From: Subdoligranulum sp.
GTDB taxonomy: Bacteria > Bacillota > Clostridia > Oscillospirales > Ruminococcaceae
Length of the DNA stretch: 64,000 nucleotides
Assembly: GCA_014799685.1 (NCBI GenBank)
Contig: JAAVHN010000018.1
Coordinates: 1 to 64,000, forward strand
Direction: 5' to 3'
The notes under the pieces: model-generated
The model's database searches: none
Told to the model about the DNA's origin: nothing
The model's input: the letters and a program-made list of their open reading frames with translations, nothing else
Part shown: positions 28,092-36,161 of the stretch, in pieces
Layout: each line of letters starts with the position of its first letter
Position numbering within the stretch: the first letter of the stretch is position 1
Position numbers and translations under genes: made by a program

Positions 28092-28929
28092 ATGAAAAAC
28101 AGAAAAATCGTATCCCTGCTCTTGGCCGGATCTATGACTACAGCCCTATTGGCCGCCCCTGCCCAGGCGGCGGAGACGCCGACCCCGAAGTCGGAATCTT
28201 ACACCATCAGCGCCAGCCACTGGATCCGGGAGGACTACTCGCAGGAGGCCAACCCCAGCGTGTTCACCGGCGTATACAGCCGGGATCTGTACAACACCAT
28301 CCGCCAGACTATGGCGGAGGGGACCAGCGAGGACCCCGCCTACACCATGGTGTCCAAGGAGGACTACAGCGCGGTGAAAAAGTTGATTGGGCGCATGGAG
28401 GGGGTGCTGCGGTATGAACACCATGTGCCGCAGAACTTCACCAACTACTGGCAGTACCTGGACTACTTCGCCGTGTCCGCCGAGATGCCGGAGAACTACC
28501 AAGCGCCCCTGGACTTCATCCAGCCCGCCATCCAGGCCACAGCGGAAATGACTGACCGAAAGACGGTGGAATATTTCAACGACTACATCCGCTCCCTGTT
28601 GGCCTATGAAAAAGGGAAAACGGCTGGCATTACGCAGACCTTCGCCCCCCCACGCCGGGGAACTGAAAGCCGCCTGCGGTTCCTACGCCAGAGCGATGAA
28701 GTTCCTCTGCGCCGCGGCGGACATCCCCTGCTTCACCATCAGCAGCAAGACCCACACCTGGAACCTTGTGTATGTGGACGGCCAGTGGCTCCATGTGGAT
28801 GTGTCCGCCAACGACCTCTCCGGCAGGAACGGAGTCCTGCTCATTGAAACCTACCAGACCGGAAAAGATCAGACCCCGGAGGCCACGGCCTTCCTTAAAG
28901 AACTGTATATCCCTGGCTCCACAAAGTAA
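28092..28929 (+). pseudogene. secreted transglutaminase-like protein, frameshifted at a C7 tract
   Basis: Signal peptide MKNRKIVSLLLAGSMTTALLAAPAQA; in the next frame HAGELKAACGSYARAMKFLC...THTWNLVYVDGQWLHVDVSAND. Confidence 0.75.
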
Positions 28930-28947
28930 GGAAAGCAGCATACCCAA

Positions 28948-28979
28948 TACCGGCAGGCCGCGCCCGTGACCTGCCGGTA
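28948..28979 (+). terminator. terminator-like hairpin
   Basis: TACCGGCAGG-N12-CCTGCCGGTA. Confidence 0.65.
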
Positions 28980-28987
28980 CTATTTCT

Positions 28988-28999
28988 GACAATCTTGTC
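28988..28999. repeat. outlying copy of the GRCAAnnTTGYC dyad
   Basis: gacaatcttgtc, followed by aaaagcg as at 27116. Confidence 0.8.
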
Positions 29000-29079
29000 A
29001 AAAGCGAAAAATGATTGGATATGTTCTCACAGGATAAAAATGATGATTGGCGAAACGGTCAAGAAGGGAGGTTACGACC

Positions 29080-29250
29080 ATAGACAAGCCAAACGACAAC
29101 CAGCAAATCAGGATAGAACGTATCCAGATTTCCCACGGCAGAACGATCCGGGTGGTATCCGTGTTCCCGGAAAACGGATGCTGTTCGCCGGAGGATAAAT
29201 TAAAGGCTCTGATCGACTTGGAAATTCAGCAGGAAAAATTGTGTGCGTAA
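29080..29250 (+). CDS. tnpW: TnpW-family transposon protein (start codon unclear)
   Basis: DKPNDNQQIRIERIQISHGRTIRVVSVFPENGCCSPEDKLKALIDLEIQQEKLCA upstream of the recombinase; RBS ggagg 8 nt upstream of ATA. Confidence 0.65.
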   Translation: MDKPNDNQQIRIERIQISHGRTIRVVSVFPENGCCSPEDKLKALIDLEIQQEKLCA

Positions 29251-29349
29251 TCCCAGCGCTGTCTGGGAAAAGCGCTGGATATCCGGGCCGTTTTGGAGTA
29301 TTATAGCATCGCAATGCTCTGAACGGTTTGACCAACGAAGGAGGGTAAG

Positions 29350-30963
29350 ATGACAACGTCAAATCAGAAGAAAACCGCTCTGTACTGCCGTCTCAGCCAA
29401 GATGACAATACAGAAAATGAGTCAAACAGCATTCAAAATCAGAAAATGATTCTTCAAAGGTATGCAAGTGATCATCATTTTCCAAACCCCTGTTTTTATG
29501 TGGATGACGGATACTCAGGGGCCAATTTTCAAAGACCAGGCTTCCAGCAGATGATGGCCGACATGGAGAACGGTGAAATTGGGATCATCATTACCAAAGA
29601 CCTCTCTCGGCTGGGCCGCAATCAACTTCACACCGGCCTATACATTGAGGAACGGTTCCCCATGTTCGGCGTTCGTTACATCGCCATCAACGACAATGTG
29701 GACACCGACAGCAGTGAGAGCAACGAGTTGACGCCGTTCAAAAATTTGTTCAACGAATGGTACGTTCGTGACTCCAGCCGCAAGGTTCGGGCCGTTCTGC
29801 GGGCCAAAGCGGAGCGCGGGGAGCGGCTTGGTACCAGAGCGCCTTATGGCTACCGAAAGGATGAAAATGACAAAAAGCAGTTGGTAGTGGATGAAGAAGC
29901 CGCCGCAATCGTTCGCCGAATTTTTGCCATGTGCGCCGCCGGGAGCGGTCCTATGCGCATCGCAAAAGAATTGCAGAATGACCAGATCTTGTGCCCATCG
30001 GTCTATACATATCGAAAATATGGGCATACGCATACAAGGTTAAATCTGGAACGGCCATATCATTGGAGCGGAGACAGCGTCAGGGCCATTCTGGAAAATG
30101 AAGTCTATCTGGGTAACACCATCAATATGCGCTATTCCACTAAATCGTACAAGGATAAACGAAAAATTGAGCGTCCGCGTGAGGAATGTCTGGTATTTGA
30201 AAATACCCATCCGGCCTTGGTGACGAAAGAAGTGTGGGATATCGTACAACGGGTGCGGCAGAACAAGCGCCGGCGCAACAATTTTGATGAGCAGAACAAA
30301 TACTCCGGACTGGTCGTATGTGCCGATTGCGGGAGGACAATGGTTCTTCATCGTACACGCCTCAAAGGGCCATCAGGGAACAACTTCACCTGCTATACAT
30401 ACAAGAGACTTGGAACTGAGGGCTGTACCGCTCATTATATCCGGGAGTGTGTATTGGACGATATTGCTCTGGAGGATCTGCGGCAGGTGACGGCGATGGC
30501 AAGGGAGCATACCAAAGAGTTTGCAGAATACATTGGCAGCAAACAGTCCGCTGAAATCCAGCGGGAGATCCGCAGGCTGGAAAAGGAACTGACCACTGTA
30601 CGGAAACGCAGCGCTGAACTGGATGCCATCTTCAAGAAGTTGTATGAGGATCGGGTTCTCGGCCACATTTCAGTGGAGCAGTTTCAGGTACTGTCCAGTG
30701 GCTACACGGAGGAACAGACCGCATTGACAAAGGGTCTTGAGGAAAAGGAGTTCGCTATCCAAAAGTTGAAAGAATCGGTTTCCAACACGGCCCACTTCAT
30801 CGACAAAGCCAAGAAGTACACGGATATCACAGAATTGACGCCGGAACTGTTGCGGCTGTTCATACAGAAGATCGTGGTACATGAGAAAAGCGTGAAATAT
30901 TCCAAACACGCAGAGCAGACCGTGGAGATTCATTATATCGATATCGGCTATATCGGTGGGTAG
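29350..30963 (+). CDS. large serine recombinase (TnpX-like, DUF4368-type C-terminus)
   Basis: ALYCRLSQDDNTENESNSIQNQ resolvase domain, zinc ribbon CADCGRTM, C-terminal IQKIVVHEKSVKYSKHAEQTVEIHY. Confidence 0.93.
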   Translation: MTTSNQKKTALYCRLSQDDNTENESNSIQNQKMILQRYASDHHFPNPCFYVDDGYSGANFQRPGFQQMMADMENGEIGIIITKDLSRLGRNQLHTGLYIEERFPMFGVRYIAINDNVDTDSSESNELTPFKNLFNEWYVRDSSRKVRAVLRAKAERGERLGTRAPYGYRKDENDKKQLVVDEEAAAIVRRIFAMCAAGSGPMRIAKELQNDQILCPSVYTYRKYGHTHTRLNLERPYHWSGDSVRAILENEVYLGNTINMRYSTKSYKDKRKIERPREECLVFENTHPALVTKEVWDIVQRVRQNKRRRNNFDEQNKYSGLVVCADCGRTMVLHRTRLKGPSGNNFTCYTYKRLGTEGCTAHYIRECVLDDIALEDLRQVTAMAREHTKEFAEYIGSKQSAEIQREIRRLEKELTTVRKRSAELDAIFKKLYEDRVLGHISVEQFQVLSSGYTEEQTALTKGLEEKEFAIQKLKESVSNTAHFIDKAKKYTDITELTPELLRLFIQKIVVHEKSVKYSKHAEQTVEIHYIDIGYIGG

Positions 30964-30981
30964 GCTCCGCAAAGCAAGGAA

Positions 30982-31022
30982 AATCCCCGGCAGGGAATTT
31001 CAGCGTGATTCCTGCCGGGGAA
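30982..31022 (+). terminator. strong hairpin after the recombinase
   Basis: TCCCCGGCAGGGAAT...ATTCCTGCCGGGGAA. Confidence 0.75.
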
Positions 31023-31243
31023 TTTCCCAAACAGAAGATACCCTTATGCGGGGGCGGCCAAAGGCCCTGCACAGGGTCTTGCAAGCACAAGGCCCCGCAG
31101 CGCGCAAGAACCTTCCGTCAGCGCGCAGAATATTCCCGTCAGCGGAGCCCGCCACATGGGCAGGCCCGCCCGCCGGCGCCGAAAAGCCGCCAAGGCGCCT
31201 GCCATGCACCACATATTGTCTGCCCTGTCCCGCGGCAGCTATC

Positions 31244-32275
31244 TCAGCGCTGCTGCGGCAGCACCATCACCTTGATGGATTCGCTGCCCATCTGCGTGAG
31301 AATCGCCTGCTCTAACGCCTGCAGGCCGAAGGTATGCGTGATGATAGGCTTTACATCCACGCGGCCGGTGTTCAGCAGCGTGACGGCGCGCTGGTGCGTA
31401 TCGGGATTGATAAACGAGCCGCGGATGTTCAGCTCTTTTTTGTACACGTCGAACAGCGGCAGCGGCACGGTGGCCGTCGGGGCAGGCACGCTGAACAGCA
31501 CCACCGTGGCGCCGAAGCCCGCCGCGTCAAACGCGCTGCGCGTCGCGGCCTGGTTGCCCACGCACTCGATCACCACATCCGCGCCGCTTTTGCCGGAAGC
31601 CCCGCGCACGCGGGCGGCAAGATCCTCATGCAGCGGATCCACCGCCAGGTCGGCGCCCACGGCAAGGCCCACGCGGCGGCGCAGCTCCACCGGCTCGCTT
31701 AAAACCACGCACGAAGCGCCAGAGAGCCGCGCCAACTGCACCATCAGAAGGCCGATGGCGCCGCCGCCGATCACGCAGACGGTGTGGCCGGGGCGGATGC
31801 CCGCTGCGTCGATCCCATGCAGACAGCAGGCCAGCGGCTCTGCCATCGCGCCCTCCTCGAACGTCAGCCGGTCGGACAGCTTGAAGCACTGCGCCGCCGG
31901 GGCGATGTTCTCTTCGGCAAAGCCGCCGTCCTGCGTGACGCCGAGCGCCCGCAGATGCGTGCAGAACTGCTTTTTTCCGTCGCGGCAGGGGATGCACTCG
32001 CCGCAGTACATGTTGGGGTCGATCGCGACATGGTCGCCGGGTACAAGGCCCTGCACGCCCGCGCCCACTTCCTCCACGATGCCGGCGTACTCATGCCCCA
32101 GCACCACGGGCGGCGTCACGTCCGCCGAGCCGGCCTCGCCGTGATAGATGTGCACGTCCGTGCCGCATACGCCGCACGCCATCACGCGCAGACGCACCTC
32201 GTCCTCTCCCAGCGTATGCGGCGGCATTTCCCGCACCTCGAACGTTTTGTTCCCTAAAAAGAATGAACCTTTCAT
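31244..32275 (-). CDS. zinc-dependent alcohol/polyol dehydrogenase (MDR family)
   Basis: MACGVCGTDVHIYHGE, GHEYAGIVEEVG, CxxC zinc motifs, VIGGGAIGLL. Confidence 0.92.
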   Translation of the reverse strand: MKGSFFLGNKTFEVREMPPHTLGEDEVRLRVMACGVCGTDVHIYHGEAGSADVTPPVVLGHEYAGIVEEVGAGVQGLVPGDHVAIDPNMYCGECIPCRDGKKQFCTHLRALGVTQDGGFAEENIAPAAQCFKLSDRLTFEEGAMAEPLACCLHGIDAAGIRPGHTVCVIGGGAIGLLMVQLARLSGASCVVLSEPVELRRRVGLAVGADLAVDPLHEDLAARVRGASGKSGADVVIECVGNQAATRSAFDAAGFGATVVLFSVPAPTATVPLPLFDVYKKELNIRGSFINPDTHQRAVTLLNTGRVDVKPIITHTFGLQALEQAILTQMGSESIKVMVLPQQR

Positions 32276-32566
32276 TTTCACATTTCCTTTCCGGCTTATC
32301 CCCATTTGCTTTTGTATTTCCGGGGCGAGCGTTCCCCGCAAAACCGCCTGTGTGCTTCTCGAAATTTTACGCCCGGCAATACCCAATCCAAATTGGGATT
32401 CTGTTCTTGGCGATCCGCGCCGCTTTACGCGCAAACCGTTCCCCATCGCTTACCCTGATAATGTAGCTTTTTGCCCGCGTTGTCAAGACTGGAAATGCTT
32501 TTTAGAACATTCCCCAAAAATCAAATGCACTTTTTGTGCAGCTTTCCCATCCCACCGGCAAAGCAA

Positions 32567-32602
32567 AACCGCCGCCCGAACCAGCCGGACGGCGGCGTTT
32601 TC
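32567..32602. terminator. terminator
   Basis: ACCGCCGCCCGAACCAGCCGGACGGCGGCGTTTTCTC. Confidence 0.75.
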
Positions 32603-32777
32603 TCTTTTGGCCCCATTGCGCAGAAAAAGGCCCTGCACCAGGAAAGGCTCCGCACAGAATCTTTTCGGCGCCGGTTCCTGCAGCCGGTCTCCAAGCTCCT
32701 TCGGTCAATTTGCGAAAACCTTCCGGTCAACTCGCAAAAAACTTCCCATCAGCAGAGTCTTCCGCGCGGGCAGGCCT

Positions 32778-33716
32778 TCAGATCATCGCCGAAAAGCCGC
32801 TGAAGCCGCCCTTTTCCTTGCCGTTGCCCCGTACCACGGCAAACGCGTCAGTTTGCGCGGCCGTCGTCGTGCGGGTGGTGCCGCCGGAGACATAAGCCTT
32901 GCCGCACTCCGGGCAAATGTCGGTATGGTATGTCACCGATTGGCTCACAACCTTACGGCCCTCGCGCGCGGCAGACGCCTGCTCGCGCACCACGTGTTCC
33001 ATTTCGTGTCCGCGCACCTCGGAAGCGGCCATCTCGGGCGCAATGTGCTGCGCCGTTTTGAACGAAACGCCGGGATCATCGGAGCCGTCCTGATACTTGC
33101 GCTCCTTGCAGGTCTGGCACTCGCCGTCTTCCATCACCTCGCGGGCGCTTTTCGTCTCTTCCACGCCCTGTGCCCCCTGCACACCCTGCGGCGACAGGGT
33201 ACCGGCGGCGTCTGCGCCCTGCACGCCCTGCGGCGATAAAGCCCCCGCTGCGCCCACACTCTGCGCGCCCTGCGGGAACAATACGCCGGCGGCGGCGCCT
33301 GCGCCCTGCATGCCCTGCGGCGCAAACGCGCCGGCCGCATCGGCCGCGGCAGCGCCCGTCTCCTGCGCGCCCTGCGGCCACAAAGCCGCGCTGGCAGAGT
33401 ACGCCTTTACCGGCGCGCTCTGTGCAAACGAGGCGCCCGCCTCATTGCGCAGCCTGGCCAGCGCCGCGTCATCCATATATTCTATGCGGCTGCGCACCGC
33501 CATTGAAACAGGGTCGCTGCTCCAGCGCTGCAAATAGTCCGGATGCTCACTGACCCCCGGTGTCCGGGGGGCTGAGCGCACCGGCTCGACGGCCTGCACC
33601 GGCGTATCCGGCTGCGCGGGCCGCACGGCCCCCGTCTGGGCGGAGACACGCCGGGACGCATATACGGATAAATACGCATTCCGGCCATAGGCTGCACCCT
33701 GAACCGCACTCAACAT
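32778..33716 (-). CDS. SprA-related putative metalloprotease with PQGxQ repeats
   Basis: EVRGHEMEHVVREQASAAREGRKVVSQSVTYHTDICPECGKAYVSGGTTRTTT. Confidence 0.75.
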   Translation of the reverse strand: MLSAVQGAAYGRNAYLSVYASRRVSAQTGAVRPAQPDTPVQAVEPVRSAPRTPGVSEHPDYLQRWSSDPVSMAVRSRIEYMDDAALARLRNEAGASFAQSAPVKAYSASAALWPQGAQETGAAAADAAGAFAPQGMQGAGAAAGVLFPQGAQSVGAAGALSPQGVQGADAAGTLSPQGVQGAQGVEETKSAREVMEDGECQTCKERKYQDGSDDPGVSFKTAQHIAPEMAASEVRGHEMEHVVREQASAAREGRKVVSQSVTYHTDICPECGKAYVSGGTTRTTTAAQTDAFAVVRGNGKEKGGFSGFSAMI

Positions 33717-33786
33717 AAAAAACCGCCCTCCTTACACGCTGTTCCAAACAAAGCCAACCATCTTGCGGCTGCTGTTATAATTTCTT

Positions 33787-33948
33787 AGGAAGCCCTGATT
33801 AAATCAACGGGCCAGATTGGCGAGCAAATTTTTTGCCTGTCGAAGTCCCAAAATCGCCGGCATACTCTATGTATTTCAAGATTTTGGGGCAAAGACAGGC
33901 GGGAAATTTGCCGCCAAGATGTGCCCGGGGATTTATTCAGATGTTCCC
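33787..33948. repeat. 162-bp long imperfect inverted repeat, MITE candidate
   Basis: ~69-nt arms AGGAAGCCCTGATTAAATC...CCCAAAATC / GATTTTGGGG...GATTTATTCAGATGTTCCC around a 24-nt loop. Confidence 0.75.
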
Positions 33949-34206
33949 TTGTTATCAGTATACACGCGCCGCGCGCAAATTGCAAGAAAAATTCCGGCCG
34001 GGCCCACCTATTCCGGCCGGGCCCACCTATTCCGGCCCAGCCGTCTACTCCAACCGGCCACGCTTGCTCCAACAGCCGAGCCCCATCTGCTTCATCCAGC
34101 CCCTCCTGCAAAAAAACGGCCGCACCCGCCGCTTTTCCGCAGCAGGGCAGCCGAATCTCTTCTCCGCTCCCTTCGAAAGGGCTTTGGGGCACGCCTTATC
34201 CCCCGC

Positions 34207-34851
34207 TCAATAGCCCAGCGGCTCGCCCACCAGGATCACCTTGATGCGGCCTGCCTCGCGCTGATAGCGGTGCAGCACATAGGTACAGCAGATACGCCCC
34301 GGGCTTTGGCAATCCATACAGTGGCCCGTGGATGCGCACGGCGTTTTGCACGAAAGGCGCTTTGCGTTGGCCGGGGCGGCCACCTCGCGCACGCGCTGTT
34401 CGGCGGCGGGCAGGTCTTTCACCAACTTATTGCAGCCCACCACCAGTACCACGCTGGCCGGGCCGAACGTGATGGCGGCCACGCGATTGGCGTTGCCGTC
34501 CACGTTCAAAATCTCGCCCGCCTCGGTAACGGCGTTCGCCGAGGCAAAGTAGCAATCGGCAAAAAAGGTCTTGCGGTAGATCTCGCCGATCTGCTCCGGC
34601 GTCAGGCCGGGCACGCCGCGGTCGAGGAACTGATACGCGCCGCTGCGCAGCAGCTCCATCACGCCGCACTCGGCAAGGCTCATGCTGCCGCCCGCGCTCA
34701 CCACGGCGCCCGCGGGCACAAGCTTTTGCACGAGCGGCGCCACCTCGGCGGCGGTATCCACACAGTAAGCCTCCATGTTGTTTTTTCGCAGCGCCCCGGC
34801 CGTGCGCTCCATGCGCTGGCGGGTCACCTCAGCAAGCGAACGATCCATCAT
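34207..34851 (-). CDS. LUD-domain (LutC/DUF162-like) protein
   Basis: SAGGSMSLAECGVMELL...NVDGNANRVAAITFGPASVVLVVGCNKLVKD. Confidence 0.85.
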   Translation of the reverse strand: MMDRSLAEVTRQRMERTAGALRKNNMEAYCVDTAAEVAPLVQKLVPAGAVVSAGGSMSLAECGVMELLRSGAYQFLDRGVPGLTPEQIGEIYRKTFFADCYFASANAVTEAGEILNVDGNANRVAAITFGPASVVLVVGCNKLVKDLPAAEQRVREVAAPANAKRLSCKTPCASTGHCMDCQSPGRICCTYVLHRYQREAGRIKVILVGEPLGY

Positions 34852-35130
34852 AAACCTTCCTTTCCCTCATAAAAACTTTTCCCCGTCCGGCTCTGCATTG
34901 CCCACACAAAACCGCAGCAGCCTGCACCGGCCCCTTCGCCGGAACGCATTTCACCGGCAGTACCGCCGACAATACGCGGCGGTTTTCGAAACCGGGTCGG
35001 GGATAAAAACCTTCTCTCACGCCATTCAAACGGCATACGCAAGCCGCTTTCCCGCGCGGCAAAACCATTCGGGAGGCTGTCCCGGTCACGGGCGCACAAC
35101 GCTGCACGCCGGGGCGCTTTGTGCAGCCTT

Positions 35131-35685
35131 TCAGCCCGGCAGGCTTCTGTCGCCCTGCTCCCCGGTGAACCACGCGCGCAGCGCGGGCGTTTTTTCGATG
35201 ATGCGCACAAGCGGCAGGCCCAGCACCATACAGGAAAAGATCTGTCCAATGCCGACGCTCGCGGCCTGCAGCAAAAAGCCGCCCAGTGTATGCGGGCCAA
35301 ACGCCCACATAAGCTCCGCCCCCACGATCACGGCGTTGAACAACACCGGCGGAATGGCGGCGGCCACGGGCAGGCCCTTGATGCGCACCGCGGCCAGGCG
35401 GCGCGTACACAGCGCAGCGCACAGCGTGGCAGCCGTGCCGAGCAGGATATCCAGCGCGCCCAGAACGTTCGCCCCCGTGAAAACGCCCACCAGATTGGTG
35501 AGGAAGCATCCCAGCGTCACGCCCACAATGGCGTCCGGCATCAGTACGGGCAGCAGCGTGAGCGCCTCGCTGACGCGCGCCTGCACCGAACCGAACGTGA
35601 TGGGCGCAAGCGCAAGGCTTACGGCGGTGTACAGCGACGCAATGAGCGCGCAGCGGACAAGTGTCTTTGTGTTTGCATGTTTCAT
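35131..35685 (-). CDS. queT: QueT-family queuosine-precursor transporter
   Basis: MKHANTKTLVRCALIASLYTAVSLALAPITFGSVQARVSEALTLLPVLMPDAIVGVTLGCFLTNL. Confidence 0.9.
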   Translation of the reverse strand: MKHANTKTLVRCALIASLYTAVSLALAPITFGSVQARVSEALTLLPVLMPDAIVGVTLGCFLTNLVGVFTGANVLGALDILLGTAATLCAALCTRRLAAVRIKGLPVAAAIPPVLFNAVIVGAELMWAFGPHTLGGFLLQAASVGIGQIFSCMVLGLPLVRIIEKTPALRAWFTGEQGDRSLPG

Positions 35686-35693
35686 GGTACAAT

Positions 35694-35815
35694 TTCTCCA
35701 GCGGCTGTATTTTACCCCGCCGTCGCCGCCGGTGCGGCAGGGTGATCCGCTTTCCGCAGCGCGCCGAGCGGCCGGCGCGCCCGAAAACGGCGGGCACAAA
35801 ATGCTAAGTTGCCCA
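35694..35815 (-). promoter_or_regulatory. preQ1-III-like riboswitch in the queT leader
   Basis: Reverse complement begins GGGCAACTTAGCATTTTGTGCCC and ends GGTAAAATACAGCCGCTGGAGAAATTGTACC immediately before the queT ATG. Confidence 0.72.
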
Positions 35816-35932
35816 ATGGCATTGTACCATACGCCGCAGCAAAATGCTACCCTTCAAAAATGGATCCCTCAAAAAAAACAAAGCCATGCGCCCTTTACAC
35901 GCATGGCCTTTGCCAAAGCCGCCCTGAGGGCC

Positions 35933-36125
35933 CGGCATGCTTTACACGCCGCGTGCCCTCCTGCGGCACTTTCGCCGAAACCGCCCCGAAACCCCGGCAC
36001 GCTTTACACGCCGCGTGCCCTCCTGCGGCACTTTCGCCGAAACCGCCCTGAAACCCCGGCACGCTTTACACGCCGCGTGCCCTCCTGCGGTACTTTCGCC
36101 GACACCGCCCCGAAACCCCGCGCGC
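35933..36125. repeat. three 62-bp tandem repeats, each with a 7-bp dyad
   Basis: gctttacacgccgcgtgccctcctgcgg at 35939, 36001, 36063. Confidence 0.92.
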
Positions 36126-36161
36126 TTTTGCTTTGCGCTGCACGCGCCCCTCACGGCAACA

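Larger units (their letters stand above)
25800..30970 (+). mobile_element. small Tn4451/Tn1549-type mobilizable element or remnant; exact ends not resolved
   Basis: Large serine recombinase, TnpW-like gene, two MobC-like genes, cargo; GC and style differ from the flanking chromosome. Confidence 0.65.

Noticed and set aside
8270-31240. Duplicate of the tRNA-Val 3' end as an attachment site
   Set aside because: Looked for a copy of GGTTCGAGCCCCTCCGTCTCCACCA at plausible distal boundaries (about 15.4, 25.8 and 31 kb) and saw only a short CCCCTCCGT match at ~15.39 kb, too weak
18119-32602. Two very similar terminators (18119-18158 and 32567-32602)
   Set aside because: Both contain CCGCCGCCCG...CCGGACGGCGGCG, but a common GC-rich terminator form is sufficient explanation without more copies
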